Below are positions 53,513-61,605 of a DNA stretch of 64,000 nt, in pieces. The notes beneath the pieces are model-generated. The model had not been told where the DNA came from. It did no database searches and worked only from the letters and a program-made list of their open reading frames with translations. The stretch comes from Polyangiaceae bacterium (GTDB lineage: Bacteria; Myxococcota_A; Polyangia; Polyangiales; Polyangiaceae), in the NCBI GenBank assembly GCA_013361525.1, contig JABFXY010000065.1, positions 1-64,000 on the forward strand. The letters run 5' to 3'. Each line of letters starts with the position of its first letter. Position 1 is the stretch's first letter. Both the position numbers and the translations under genes were made by a program.

Positions 53513-54088
53513 ATGGCTGAAGTCCCGTATTACGATGTCTGGGGCGTCCCACTGTTGGCATACGCGCACGCGTTCCGTCAGTACCCGACGGTTTTGGCGA
53601 AGTACTTCACCAAGCTCGGAATCACGGGAAACCTCGACCCTGAGGCGCTGAGGTCCCAGTACGTGCCGATGGAAGCGTGGGTGAAGAGCACCCACGACAT
53701 CGTCGACGAGGTCGGCGCAAGCACCGTGTACTCGATCGGGAAAAAGATCCCGGACACCGCACCGTTGCCTCCGGGCACGGACGACATCAAGGCCGTTTTG
53801 ATGGGCGTGGACATCTCGTTCCACATGCACCACCGCAAAGACGGCGTCGTCATGTTCGACCCGGCGACGGGCAGCATGCTCGACGGCGTCGGGCACTACG
53901 CGTGCGAGCTGCAGCCGGGGGGGAACAGCGCTCACATGACGTGCGACAACCCTTATCCCTGCGATCTGGACCGCGGGATCATCGCGGGGTTCGCCGCACG
54001 CTTCGAACCTGCCGTTTCCGTCACCCACGCCACGTCGGCCTGCCGGAAGAAGGGGGACAGCGCCTGCGTGTACCTCGTGCAGTGGTGA
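53513..54088 (+). CDS. V4R-like putative sensor protein 2 of the partner-switching locus
   Basis: The 191-residue protein parallels the gene at 51275 over its full length: YDVWGVPLLAYAHAFRQYPT, LDPEALRSQYVPMEAWVKST, SFHMHHRKDGVVMFDPATGS, DNPYPCDLDRGIIAGFAARF and CRKKGDSACVYLVQW. The two Cys of the V4R-type ending are conserved. It opens the plus-strand operon, 10 bases before the RsbS-like gene, so its product should work with the STAS proteins. The frame open to 53411 was not used because similarity starts at 53513. The two copies flanking the phosphatase-kinase pair suggest a duplication with possibly different ligands. Confidence 0.77.
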   Translation: MAEVPYYDVWGVPLLAYAHAFRQYPTVLAKYFTKLGITGNLDPEALRSQYVPMEAWVKSTHDIVDEVGASTVYSIGKKIPDTAPLPPGTDDIKAVLMGVDISFHMHHRKDGVVMFDPATGSMLDGVGHYACELQPGGNSAHMTCDNPYPCDLDRGIIAGFAARFEPAVSVTHATSACRKKGDSACVYLVQW

Positions 54089-54098
54089 GGACTTCGCC

Positions 54099-54581
54099 AT
54101 GGACTTCCACGACGGCCACCGCATCCCGATCATCAAGCTTTGGAGCTTGTTGCTCGTACCGCTTCAGGGAGAGGTGAGCGATGTCGTCGCTGAGGAGCTC
54201 CGCAAAGAGCTCCTCTCGCGCATCCAGCGGGAGGGCTGCTCCGGGCTCATCATCGACATCACCGGCCTCTGGGCGGTGGACAGTCACCTCTGCGCGCTGC
54301 TGTCGCGCATCTCCACCGCCGCGTCGATCATGGGCTCGAAGACGTTCGTGGCGGGCATGAAACCGGAAATCGCGATCACGCTCGAGACGATGGATATTTC
54401 GCTCAAGGGGGTACAGACCACGTTCGACCTCGAGCGTGCGTTGGAGTTACTCGGTGTCACCGGACCACGGGTGAATGGACCATCGCTGGCGCTCCTCGCT
54501 CCGACGCTCGATGGTGCGCAGGCCGCGACTCCTTCGATTGACGCTGCGCTCGCCGGTCGTAATGAAGGGAACCCGGTGTGA
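54099..54581 (+). CDS. rsbS: RsbS-like STAS-domain stressosome protein
   Basis: The 160-residue protein has a STAS domain over residues 1-115: IPIIKLWSLLLVPLQGEVSD, GLIIDITGLWAVDSHLCALL. Ser62 (VDSHLC) corresponds to the Ser phosphorylated by RsbT in Bacillus RsbS. RsbS normally binds and inhibits RsbT. The last 40 residues (ALLAPTLDGAQAATPSIDA) are an added Ala/Pro-rich tail not found in classical RsbS. The stop overlaps the next start as GTGA, indicating coupled translation with the RsbR-like gene. Confidence 0.9.
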   Translation: MDFHDGHRIPIIKLWSLLLVPLQGEVSDVVAEELRKELLSRIQREGCSGLIIDITGLWAVDSHLCALLSRISTAASIMGSKTFVAGMKPEIAITLETMDISLKGVQTTFDLERALELLGVTGPRVNGPSLALLAPTLDGAQAATPSIDAALAGRNEGNPV

Positions 54582-55375
54582 CGACAAAACTTCAGCTCGA
54601 TGCCTTCCTGAAGGCGACGCTCCCCATCCTCCGCGAGATCGAAGGTGGTGATCTTTCGCGCAAGATTCCCAGCGACGAGGCTGAAGACCGGCCGCTCGGT
54701 GCGCTCGCTGCGACAGCCAATGCCCTCGTGGAGGGCGTCGTCCAGGCACGTCAGCGCACACGGCGCTACCAGCGAGAGCTGGAGGAGCAGATCGCGACGA
54801 TCGAGAAGCAGCGCACGGCGATCCGCGAGCTCTCGACGCCCATCATCGAGGTTTGGCCGGGCGTGCTGTGTGTACCCATCGTCAGCGTGCTCGACGCCGA
54901 GCGCGCCACCGAGATCAAAGCGGCTCTGCTTCGTGTCATCGCGCAGCGCAAAACACCGCTCACGATCATCGATGTAACCGGCATCGAGAACATGGAGACG
55001 TACGCGACGGATCACTTCCTGCGAATGGCGCGCGCGGTGCGAATCCTCGGCGGTGAATGCGTGCTCTCCGGCGTCAATGCGGAGCTCGCGTGGACGATCA
55101 CGCAGATCGGCGTCGAGCTCGGCGAGATCCGCACGCATCGGACGCTTCGCGAGGCGCTCCAAGAGTACGTGCATCAGCAAGAGCTTCGTTCGATGCAAGC
55201 GGCGCAGGCGGCGCACATGCATGTGTTGCAGGGAATTCAGGCCGCGCAGGCGATGCATGCGGCACAGGCCATACAGTCGCCACAAGGGCCGCAAACACCA
55301 CAGGGGATGCAGACACCGCAGGGGATGCGTGGCGCGGTGTGGCCGCCATTGCCCCCGGGGACGGACAAGCGATGA
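54578..55375 (+). CDS. rsbR: RsbR-like STAS protein with Gln/Met/Ala-rich tail
   Basis: The 265-residue protein has a short N-terminal helical part (residues 1-75, LEEQIATIEKQRTAIRELST, the signalling-helix element before STAS) and a STAS domain (about 88-200). IIDVTGIENMETYATDHFLR contains Thr141 at the first phospho-site position; AWTIT near 173 holds the second candidate Thr. RsbR proteins assemble with RsbS in the stressosome core. After residue 205 the tail becomes repetitive (QAAQAAHMH, QGPQTPQGMQTPQGM), low-complexity and unlike RsbR elsewhere. There is no sensor domain, so the N-terminal turret is reduced. The stop overlaps the next start (ATGA). Confidence 0.87.
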   Translation: MTTKLQLDAFLKATLPILREIEGGDLSRKIPSDEAEDRPLGALAATANALVEGVVQARQRTRRYQRELEEQIATIEKQRTAIRELSTPIIEVWPGVLCVPIVSVLDAERATEIKAALLRVIAQRKTPLTIIDVTGIENMETYATDHFLRMARAVRILGGECVLSGVNAELAWTITQIGVELGEIRTHRTLREALQEYVHQQELRSMQAAQAAHMHVLQGIQAAQAMHAAQAIQSPQGPQTPQGMQTPQGMRGAVWPPLPPGTDKR

Positions 55376-56571
55376 GCACGCCCCTCGTACGAGGTCGCTG
55401 GATGGCCCAGACGAGCGAGGTCATTCACTCGCTGGGCCCGGACGACGTCGCGCGTCTCGATCCCCTCACCCGCATCGAGGAACTACGCCAGCGCGCGTCG
55501 ACGTTCGATCACAACGGCTGGTATCCGCGCCGCATCCATACCGACCTGCTCGGCGCCCTGGTCGCGGCGACCGCGGGTGAGTCGGCGGCGCGCGCTCTAC
55601 TCGAGCGCACCGGCCACGTCGTCGCGGCGCGCGGCGACGATCCGTTCCTGAGGTTGGCAATCAAGGTGATGTCGCCGGCGCTCTTCGTGAAATCGCTCTC
55701 GCGGCTTTGGTCCGTCGAGCATCAGACGAAAGAGGCGTTCATCACGGAGTCTTGCGAGCCGGAGGCGGGGCACGCGGTCGTTCGGCTCGCACACGTCGAC
55801 GGCTACGAGCACCTCGGCCCTGTCGTCGCCGGATGGATGCGGGCGCTCCTGCTCGAGCTCACGAGTGCCGAGGTTTCGGTGACCGACTCGGGCTGGACGC
55901 TCGCACACCCAGCCCCACGCGAGGTGCGCTTCGAGCTCAAATGGCCCGCAGTGGAGGCCCCGTCGGAGAGCGACGAGGGCAACGAGATTCGCGAGCTCAT
56001 CATCGAGTCGCTCCTCACGCTCTCGCTCGCTCACCGTGACGAATACGCATCGGCGCCGGTGCTCATGCTCAAAGGGCCTACGCCGCTCAAGGTCTTTTTG
56101 GCGTGGGTGAACGAGATGCTCATCCTGCTTGCAGCAGAGCACGAGCAGGGTGTCGTCTTCCGCCGGCAGCTCGGGGAGAAGCTGGTCACGGTCGAGCAGC
56201 AGCGCGCCGCGATACGTGACCTTTCGACGCCGATTATCGAAGTCTGGAACGGGGTGTTGTGCCTTCCGGTCGTCGGGATCATCGACACCGTACGCAGCGT
56301 CGACATGACGAAGGCGCTCTTGCGTGCAGTTGTGGAGAAGGACGCACGTTACGCGATCGTCGACATCACAGGTATCGACGTCATGGATACGCGCACCGCC
56401 GACCACTTCGTCCAGATGGCCAAAGCGGTCCGACTCATCGGCGCGCGCTACGCGCTCGCCGGGGTCAGCCCAGAGATCGCGGAGACGGTCGTGCGCATGG
56501 GCGTCGACCTCCACGAGCTCATGACCTACCGCAACCTGCGCGAGGCTCTGCAGGCCTGGATCAGAACGTGA
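55372..56571 (+). CDS. sensor-STAS protein (second RsbR-like)
   Basis: The 399-residue protein has an N-terminal domain (about 20-205, GWYPRRIHTDLLGALVAATA, RLAIKVMSPALFVKSLSRLW, EAGHAVVRLAHVDGYEHLGP) that looks like a heme-NO-binding or DUF2378-type sensor, not identified firmly. A helical linker (LGEKLVTVEQQRAAIRDLST) leads to a STAS domain (about 285-399) with DITGIDVMDTRTADHFVQMA and EIAETVVRMG, the two RsbR phospho-Thr positions (VMDT and AET) present. It starts in a 4-base ATGA overlap with the preceding RsbR-like gene. In a stressosome this would be the sensory turret protein. Confidence 0.85.
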   Translation: MSTPLVRGRWMAQTSEVIHSLGPDDVARLDPLTRIEELRQRASTFDHNGWYPRRIHTDLLGALVAATAGESAARALLERTGHVVAARGDDPFLRLAIKVMSPALFVKSLSRLWSVEHQTKEAFITESCEPEAGHAVVRLAHVDGYEHLGPVVAGWMRALLLELTSAEVSVTDSGWTLAHPAPREVRFELKWPAVEAPSESDEGNEIRELIIESLLTLSLAHRDEYASAPVLMLKGPTPLKVFLAWVNEMLILLAAEHEQGVVFRRQLGEKLVTVEQQRAAIRDLSTPIIEVWNGVLCLPVVGIIDTVRSVDMTKALLRAVVEKDARYAIVDITGIDVMDTRTADHFVQMAKAVRLIGARYALAGVSPEIAETVVRMGVDLHELMTYRNLREALQAWIRT

Positions 56572-56595
56572 TGGTGTCCGGGTGAGGGTGTTCGG

Positions 56596-57060
56596 GTGAG
56601 CATCTTCGAAGACGCGTGCGACGTGCGTGAGCCGCTCGACGTCTTCGATGCGCGCCGTCGTGTGCGCCAGCTCTGCGAGAGTATCGGGTTTCCCAAACAG
56701 GCCGGGCGTGAGCTCGAGCTCGTCGCGAGCGAGCTGTGTACGAACATCCTGAAGTACGGAGTCCGAGGAAACCTTCGCCTGCGTCACATCCGCGATCCTC
56801 GACGCGGCGTAGGCATCGAAGTCGTCGCCCAGGATGAAGGGCCGCCGTTCCACGACCTGAGCATCGCGCTCGCCGACGGTTGTGACGACCGCGGCCCAAT
56901 CGATGCGGCTGCCTTCGCTCGGCGTAGCGGCCTCGGCACCGGCCTGGGCACCATCGTCAGGTTCACACACGCGTTGTCGGTCGAGCAGGCTCCCGTGGGC
57001 AAGCGCATCACCGTTCGGCGCTACGCATCGGAGCCCCCGCCCTCCCCGGCAGAGCGCTGA
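56596..57060 (+). CDS. HATPase serine kinase (RsbW/RsbT type)
   Basis: The 154-residue protein starts at GTG 56596, 24 bases after the sensor-STAS stop. Its HATPase motifs are LELVASELCTNILKYG (N-box), VVAQDEGPPF (G1) and RRSGLGTGLGTIVRF (G2). The pattern is between RsbT and RsbW and I cannot choose; an anti-sigma role would need a sigma factor, and none lies in this locus. It is the last gene of the operon and could be the second kinase that relays the signal from the core to an output elsewhere in the genome. Confidence 0.85.
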   Translation: MSIFEDACDVREPLDVFDARRRVRQLCESIGFPKQAGRELELVASELCTNILKYGVRGNLRLRHIRDPRRGVGIEVVAQDEGPPFHDLSIALADGCDDRGPIDAAAFARRSGLGTGLGTIVRFTHALSVEQAPVGKRITVRRYASEPPPSPAER

Positions 57061-57168
57061 AGACGACAGGCCGGTCTGAGGACTGAATAGCTCAGCCCAC
57101 CTGACGTCGACCTCGGACTGGCCAGCTGCGTGTCGGCAGGCTCAGTATTCGCTCCTGAAAAAAGACCG

Positions 57169-57220
57169 GCTGAGGGAAGATCAGCTGAGGGAACCTCAGC
57201 TGAGGGAACATCAGCTGATG
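57169..57220. repeat. three 15-bp tandem repeats with palindromic junctions
   Basis: GCTGAGGGAAGATCA, GCTGAGGGAACCTCA and GCTGAGGGAACATCA occupy 57169-57213 without gaps, and a partial fourth unit (GCTGATG) ends at 57220. Each junction recreates the palindrome TCAGCTGA (57181, 57196 and 57211), and the central one extends to CCTCAGCTGAGG. Their position 60-110 bases upstream of the promoter suggests activator or repressor sites. Confidence 0.75.
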
Positions 57221-57280
57221 AAAAACCACCTGCGAGGTGCGGCTGCGCGCTGAAAAGATCGCAGGTGAGGACGGATGTAC

Positions 57281-57309
57281 TTGACAGCTTCGTCAGCACT
57301 ATCGATAAG
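57281..57309 (+). promoter_or_regulatory. sigma-70-type promoter for the cytochrome lipoprotein gene
   Basis: TTGACA (57281-57286), a 17-base spacer and GATAAG (57304-57309) make a good housekeeping promoter. The resulting 5' leader before 57495 would be about 180 bases. No riboswitch structure was recognised in the leader. Confidence 0.6.
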
Positions 57310-57494
57310 TAACCTGACGCCCTTCTCCGTCTCGCTTGAGATTTCTTGCGGACAGACTCGCATAATTCACACGAGGTGGGCGTGCTGCGGAGCGAACCCG
57401 CGGTGTCCGGTGCTCTTCTGGGGAAGGGCGCCGACTTCATAGCAGCCAGTTGGCTCTGTCGATGTTCGGCGACGGAGCACCGAGGAGGTCGTGA

Positions 57495-60437
57495 ATGGCG
57501 TTTCGAACCGGTGTCGCTCCCTGGTTGATTCTCGGTTCGGCGGTAGCGCTCGGCGCGTCGTGCTCGACGGTCGGGGATGACGATCCCCAGAACGAGGGCG
57601 TCGGCGAGGCGGAGGAGGCAATCGCCCCAACTACCGAAGACCCAGTTACCGACGGGCCAACCCCGTCTCCGTACAGTCAGCCCTTTACGGCGTTCGAAAG
57701 CGGTCAGGTGCGCCCTCTCGCACTCACGCCCGACAAGAACTACCTGCTGGCGACCAACACGCCCGACGCGAAACTCGAAATCTACAAGGTCAAGAACAAC
57801 GGCCTGAAGCACGTGGTCTCCGTGCCCGTCGGCCTCGAGCCCGTTGCAGTCGTCGCCCGGAACAACCACGAAGCGTGGGTCGTAAACCATCTGTCGGACA
57901 GCGTGAGCATCGTCGACCTCGACGGGCACAAGTCGCGTGTCGTTCGCACCCTGCTCGTCGGTGACGAGCCGCGGGACATCGTCTTCGCCGGTAGCAACGA
58001 AAAACGCGCCTTCATCACGACTGCCCATCGCGGACAGAACTCACCGATCGATCCCCAGCTCTCGACGCCGGGTGTGGGCCGTAATGACGTGTGGGTATTC
58101 GACGCCGACGCGTGTCATTCGCCGGCGTTCGGCGGTGATCCCGAGACGGTCCTGTCGTTCTTCAGCGATACCCCGCGTGCGCTCGCCGTGACGCCCGACA
58201 AGTCGAAAGTCTATGTCGCGGCCTTCAACAGCGGGAACGCGACCGCGACGACCTTCGTCGGCAACTTCGCCGGCATCAACAACCCCCTGCCCCCGTTTGC
58301 ACCGGCGAGCCAGCTGCCGATCAATGCAGGCGTCAACGCGTACGGTCAAGAGCAGCCGCTTACGTCGGTTATCGTCAAATACGACGGCGAACATTGGCTG
58401 GATGAAGCCGGCGGCGTTCGCGACGCCGAGATGATGTTCACCATGCCGGATCGCGACGTCTTCGCGATCGATGCCGACGCGGACCCCCCGGTCCCGCTCG
58501 CGGGGCCCTCCAACGTTTATGCCCATGTCGGGACGATCCTGTTCAACATGATCGTCAACCCGGTCAACGGGAAGGTCTACGTCACGAACCTGGAGTCGAA
58601 CAACCAGCAGCGATTCGAGGGGTCGAACAACTTCGCGGGCGACGACACGCACCCGGCGCCGTCGGTGCGCGGCCGCATCGCCTTCAGCCGCATCACGGTG
58701 CTCGACCAGGCCGGCAACGTCGCGCCGCGACACCTCAACAAACACATCGACTACGACAACTGCTGCGCGCCGATTCCCAACCTCGAAAACGCGACCAGCG
58801 TCGCCTTTCCGATCGGCATGGAGATCACGCAGAACGGACAAACCCTCTACGTCGCCGCCGTCGGCTCCAGCGAGGTTGCCGTGTACAACACGGCGCAGCT
58901 GGAGAACGACACCTTCGTCCCGAACGTCGCAAACCAGATCCCGGTGAGCGGCGGCGGTCCGACCGGCCTTGCGCTCGATGAGGGCAAAAAGCGCCTCTAC
59001 GTTCTCACGCGCTTCGACAATGCGATCAAGATCATCGACACGCAGACCAAAACCGAAATTGGCGGCGCATCGATGTACAACCCCGAGCCGGCGCACATCG
59101 TTCAAGGCCGTCGTTTCCTCTACGACGCGTCGTTCTCCTCGAGCCACGGCGATTCGGCGTGTTTCAGCTGCCACATCTTCGGCGACATGGATCACCTCGG
59201 CTGGGACCTCGGCGTTCCGGACGACCCGAACGTGCCGGACCCGAACGTCTACCAGAACAACAGCTTCCGGAAGTTCTTCGCCTCGATGAAGGGCGTCATG
59301 ACGACGCAGAGCCTTCGCGGCATGGACAACCAGGGCCCGATGCACTGGCGCGGCGATCGCAATGGTTCGCTCGACGAGCCGTCGGCGCAGCCGAACTCCG
59401 GCCACTTCAACGAGCACGCAGGATTCATGAAGTTCAACGTGGCGTTCCCCAGCCTGCTCGGCCGCCACGCGCAGATCAGCAACGCGGATATGGAGGCGTT
59501 CACGGACTTCATCCTCGAGGTGATGTATCCGCCGAACCCGATTCGTAACCTCGATAACTCGCTGACGCCGCGGCAGCAGCTGGGCTTCGATGTCTTCTTC
59601 GGTCCGAAGACGTTCTTCGATCCCTTCGTCGACGGCGACCCTGACGGTGCCGGCACGCTCGCCTGCGGTGATTGCCACGCGCTCAACCCCAACGCGAACG
59701 CCGGCTTCACGACGAAGCCCGGGTTCTTCGGCTCGAACACCCTCTCGGCGGAGGTCGGCGGACTTCAGAATATGAAGACCCCACACCTGCGCAACCAATA
59801 CCAAAAGATCGGAAAGTTCGGCTTCCCGGTGTCGCCGATCTGGCTGCCTTCGCCTGGACAGGGTCAACACATGGGAGAGCAGATCCGCGGCTTCGGCTTC
59901 GCGCACGACGGCTCGTTCGACACGACGAAGACGTTCAGCTTCGCGCCGAACTTCGGCATCGGTCTCGCCGATCCCAATGAGCCGCTCACGATCTTCCCGC
60001 CCTTCGCCAATGTCCAAATCAACAACCCGGAGGGCATCTCTTCGGTCACCGCGGAGGGGCTCGCCATTCACGAAGCGCTCGACGACTACATGATGGTTTT
60101 CGAGACGAATTTCGCGCCCATCGTCGGCCAGCAAGTCACGATTCGCGACGACAATCACCCCGCCTTCGCACACGATCGGCTCGATCTGCTGATCGAGCGC
60201 GCAAACCACGGTGAGTGCGACCTCATCGTGCACGGCGGAAAGAAGGGCGAAGGTTACCTCTACAGTGGCGGACTCTTCTTGCGCGACAAGGCCGGTAAGC
60301 CGCCGCTCTCCGACGAGTCGCTTCGCGATCTTGCCGACGCAGACGAGCCTCTCACGTACACCTGCGTTCCGCGCGGCAACGGCGTGCGACTCGCCCTCGA
60401 CCGTGATCTCGACGGTACCCTCGACGGCGACGAATAA
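57495..60437 (+). CDS. beta-propeller/di-heme cytochrome c peroxidase-like lipoprotein
   Basis: The 980-residue protein has a signal peptide with the lipobox ALGASC (Cys23) and GAGGAGG before the ATG at 57495. Residues about 65-545 form a YncE-like seven-bladed propeller (LALTPDKNYLLATNTPDAKL, AVTPDKSKVYVAAFNSGNAT, LALDEGKKRLYVLTRFDNAI). The second half has two CxxCH heme sites, CFSCH (about 556-560) and CGDCH (about 724-728), in a MauG/CcpA-like arrangement with a final GYLYSGGLFLRDKAG. Electron transfer or oxidation of an extracellular substrate is likely. A strong promoter upstream and a terminator downstream make it a separate transcription unit. A long antisense frame over it is not coding. 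Confidence 0.9.
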   Translation: MAFRTGVAPWLILGSAVALGASCSTVGDDDPQNEGVGEAEEAIAPTTEDPVTDGPTPSPYSQPFTAFESGQVRPLALTPDKNYLLATNTPDAKLEIYKVKNNGLKHVVSVPVGLEPVAVVARNNHEAWVVNHLSDSVSIVDLDGHKSRVVRTLLVGDEPRDIVFAGSNEKRAFITTAHRGQNSPIDPQLSTPGVGRNDVWVFDADACHSPAFGGDPETVLSFFSDTPRALAVTPDKSKVYVAAFNSGNATATTFVGNFAGINNPLPPFAPASQLPINAGVNAYGQEQPLTSVIVKYDGEHWLDEAGGVRDAEMMFTMPDRDVFAIDADADPPVPLAGPSNVYAHVGTILFNMIVNPVNGKVYVTNLESNNQQRFEGSNNFAGDDTHPAPSVRGRIAFSRITVLDQAGNVAPRHLNKHIDYDNCCAPIPNLENATSVAFPIGMEITQNGQTLYVAAVGSSEVAVYNTAQLENDTFVPNVANQIPVSGGGPTGLALDEGKKRLYVLTRFDNAIKIIDTQTKTEIGGASMYNPEPAHIVQGRRFLYDASFSSSHGDSACFSCHIFGDMDHLGWDLGVPDDPNVPDPNVYQNNSFRKFFASMKGVMTTQSLRGMDNQGPMHWRGDRNGSLDEPSAQPNSGHFNEHAGFMKFNVAFPSLLGRHAQISNADMEAFTDFILEVMYPPNPIRNLDNSLTPRQQLGFDVFFGPKTFFDPFVDGDPDGAGTLACGDCHALNPNANAGFTTKPGFFGSNTLSAEVGGLQNMKTPHLRNQYQKIGKFGFPVSPIWLPSPGQGQHMGEQIRGFGFAHDGSFDTTKTFSFAPNFGIGLADPNEPLTIFPPFANVQINNPEGISSVTAEGLAIHEALDDYMMVFETNFAPIVGQQVTIRDDNHPAFAHDRLDLLIERANHGECDLIVHGGKKGEGYLYSGGLFLRDKAGKPPLSDESLRDLADADEPLTYTCVPRGNGVRLALDRDLDGTLDGDE

Positions 60438-60461
60438 ACCCGCGTCACGAGGATAGGAGAA

Positions 60462-60497
60462 AAGGGGTGCGCGAGCTTCGAGCACCCCTTCTCGTTT
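60462..60497 (+). terminator. intrinsic terminator after the cytochrome lipoprotein gene
   Basis: AAGGGGTGC (60462-60470) and its complement (60482-60490) form a 9-bp stem with an 11-base loop, followed by CTCGTTTT. It ends 19 bases before the AraC gene start, so the promoter of the latter must overlap it or lie inside the gene upstream. Confidence 0.85.
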
Positions 60498-60515
60498 TGT
60501 GGTTACCCTCGGCGG

Positions 60516-61520
60516 GTGGGATCGCTGGTGAGGCTCGAAGGCACCCAGATGCTCGCGCAGTGGACGTGGCAGCTCGTCCGCGAGGCCGGCCTGCCCGCAC
60601 CGAAGCAGGCGGCCCTTCTCGCCGAGCTCGGACTCGATGCGAGCGCCCTCTCGTCGCCCGACGCCACCATTGCGCACGACGCTGCGTGTGAGCTTTGGGC
60701 GCGCCTATGTGAGGGCAGGCCCGACGACTACGGCGCTCGATTCCCCGAGCGCGTCGAGCCGAGGTCGCTCGGGCTCGTCGGCTACCTCGCAGTCGCGAGC
60801 CCTTCGCTCGGCGAGATGTTCGCGCGCGTGGTTCGCTTTCATCACCTCGTGAAGCGGCCCGCCACCGCCACGCTGGTGCGCGAAAAGAGGACGTTCTCCG
60901 TCGTCGAAGCGCTGCCGCCGACCGTGCGGCCGTGGCCGCCGCCGCTCGCCGAGTCGGTGCTCAGCGCATGGTTGCTCATCGGGCGGCGCCTCACCGGCGC
61001 TTCGTTCGACGCGGCGGCCGTGCGTTTTCAACATGGTCCGCCGCGCGTCCCCGCGCGCATCGCCCGCGTATTCGGTTGTGACGTGACGTGGCACGCGCCG
61101 GTCAACGAGCTCGTCCTGCCCTCGAGCATTTGGGATCTCCCGCTCGTGACGAGCGATCCGACGCTCCTTCGGTATCTGGAGACACTCGCCGGAAATCACC
61201 AACCGCAAGACGAGGTCGAGCGACTTCGCACCGAGATCGCGCGCTCACTCTCCGGCACGGGGTCGCCGTCCCTCGCCGCCACCGCGCGCGCCCTCGCGGT
61301 CAGCGCGCGAACACTCCAGCGTCGCCTCGACGCTCAGGGGATGTCTTATCGGGATGTCGTCGACGACGTCCGGCGAGAGACGGCGGAGCGGCTCATCGAC
61401 GAGGGTGGATTGAGCCTCGTGGAAATCAGCTATCTCGTCGGCTTCAACGATCCCAGCGCGCTACGCAAGGCGCGCAAGCGCTGGAAGCAACGCACCGCGC
61501 AGGCTCGCACCTGCGCTTGA
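60516..61520 (+). CDS. AraC-family regulator with arabinose-binding-type N-domain
   Basis: The 334-residue protein has the N-terminal region of the AraC_binding_2/OruR-like group: LPAPKQAALLAELGLDASAL, PRSLGLVGYLAVASPSLGEM and VRFHHLVKRPATATLV. The C-terminal helix-turn-helix pair includes SLAATARALAVSARTLQRRL and SLVEISYLVGFNDPSALRKA. The GTG at 60516 is taken; an ATG at 60549 would shorten it by 11 residues. The final residues (RKRWKQRTAQARTCA) differ from the usual TP-x-x-YR ending. Its target may be the VOC gene that follows 85 bases later. Confidence 0.85.
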   Translation: MGSLVRLEGTQMLAQWTWQLVREAGLPAPKQAALLAELGLDASALSSPDATIAHDAACELWARLCEGRPDDYGARFPERVEPRSLGLVGYLAVASPSLGEMFARVVRFHHLVKRPATATLVREKRTFSVVEALPPTVRPWPPPLAESVLSAWLLIGRRLTGASFDAAAVRFQHGPPRVPARIARVFGCDVTWHAPVNELVLPSSIWDLPLVTSDPTLLRYLETLAGNHQPQDEVERLRTEIARSLSGTGSPSLAATARALAVSARTLQRRLDAQGMSYRDVVDDVRRETAERLIDEGGLSLVEISYLVGFNDPSALRKARKRWKQRTAQARTCA

Positions 61521-61605
61521 TCCGAAGTGTTCGCAGGCGCGTGAGGACCTCTCTTCGGCACGCGCGGACCTCTGCGCGAGCGCGGCATCGCCGTACCAAA
61601 TCGGC

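Larger units (their letters stand above)
57061..57494. other. intergenic region with repeats and a promoter
   Basis: The 434 bases between the partner-switching operon and the cytochrome gene hold no convincing gene; a 60-residue frame at 57130-57312 only encodes the repeats. The region contains the 15-bp repeat block at 57169-57220 and the sigma-70-like promoter at 57281-57309. It is moderately less GC-rich than its flanks. Confidence 0.6.

Noticed and set aside
51275..57060. SigB-type operon with its sigma factor
   Set aside because: No sigma-70-like protein is encoded between or beside these genes; the neighbouring genes are lipoproteins.
57169..57220. Short repeats considered as a CRISPR array
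   Set aside because: Units are directly adjacent, 15 bases long, with no spacers and no cas genes.
58041..60677. 878-residue open frame on the minus strand opposite the heme lipoprotein gene
   Set aside because: It is Arg/Val/Glu-rich without domain-like sequence, a shadow created by high GC in third positions. The plus strand has clear signal, heme and propeller motifs.
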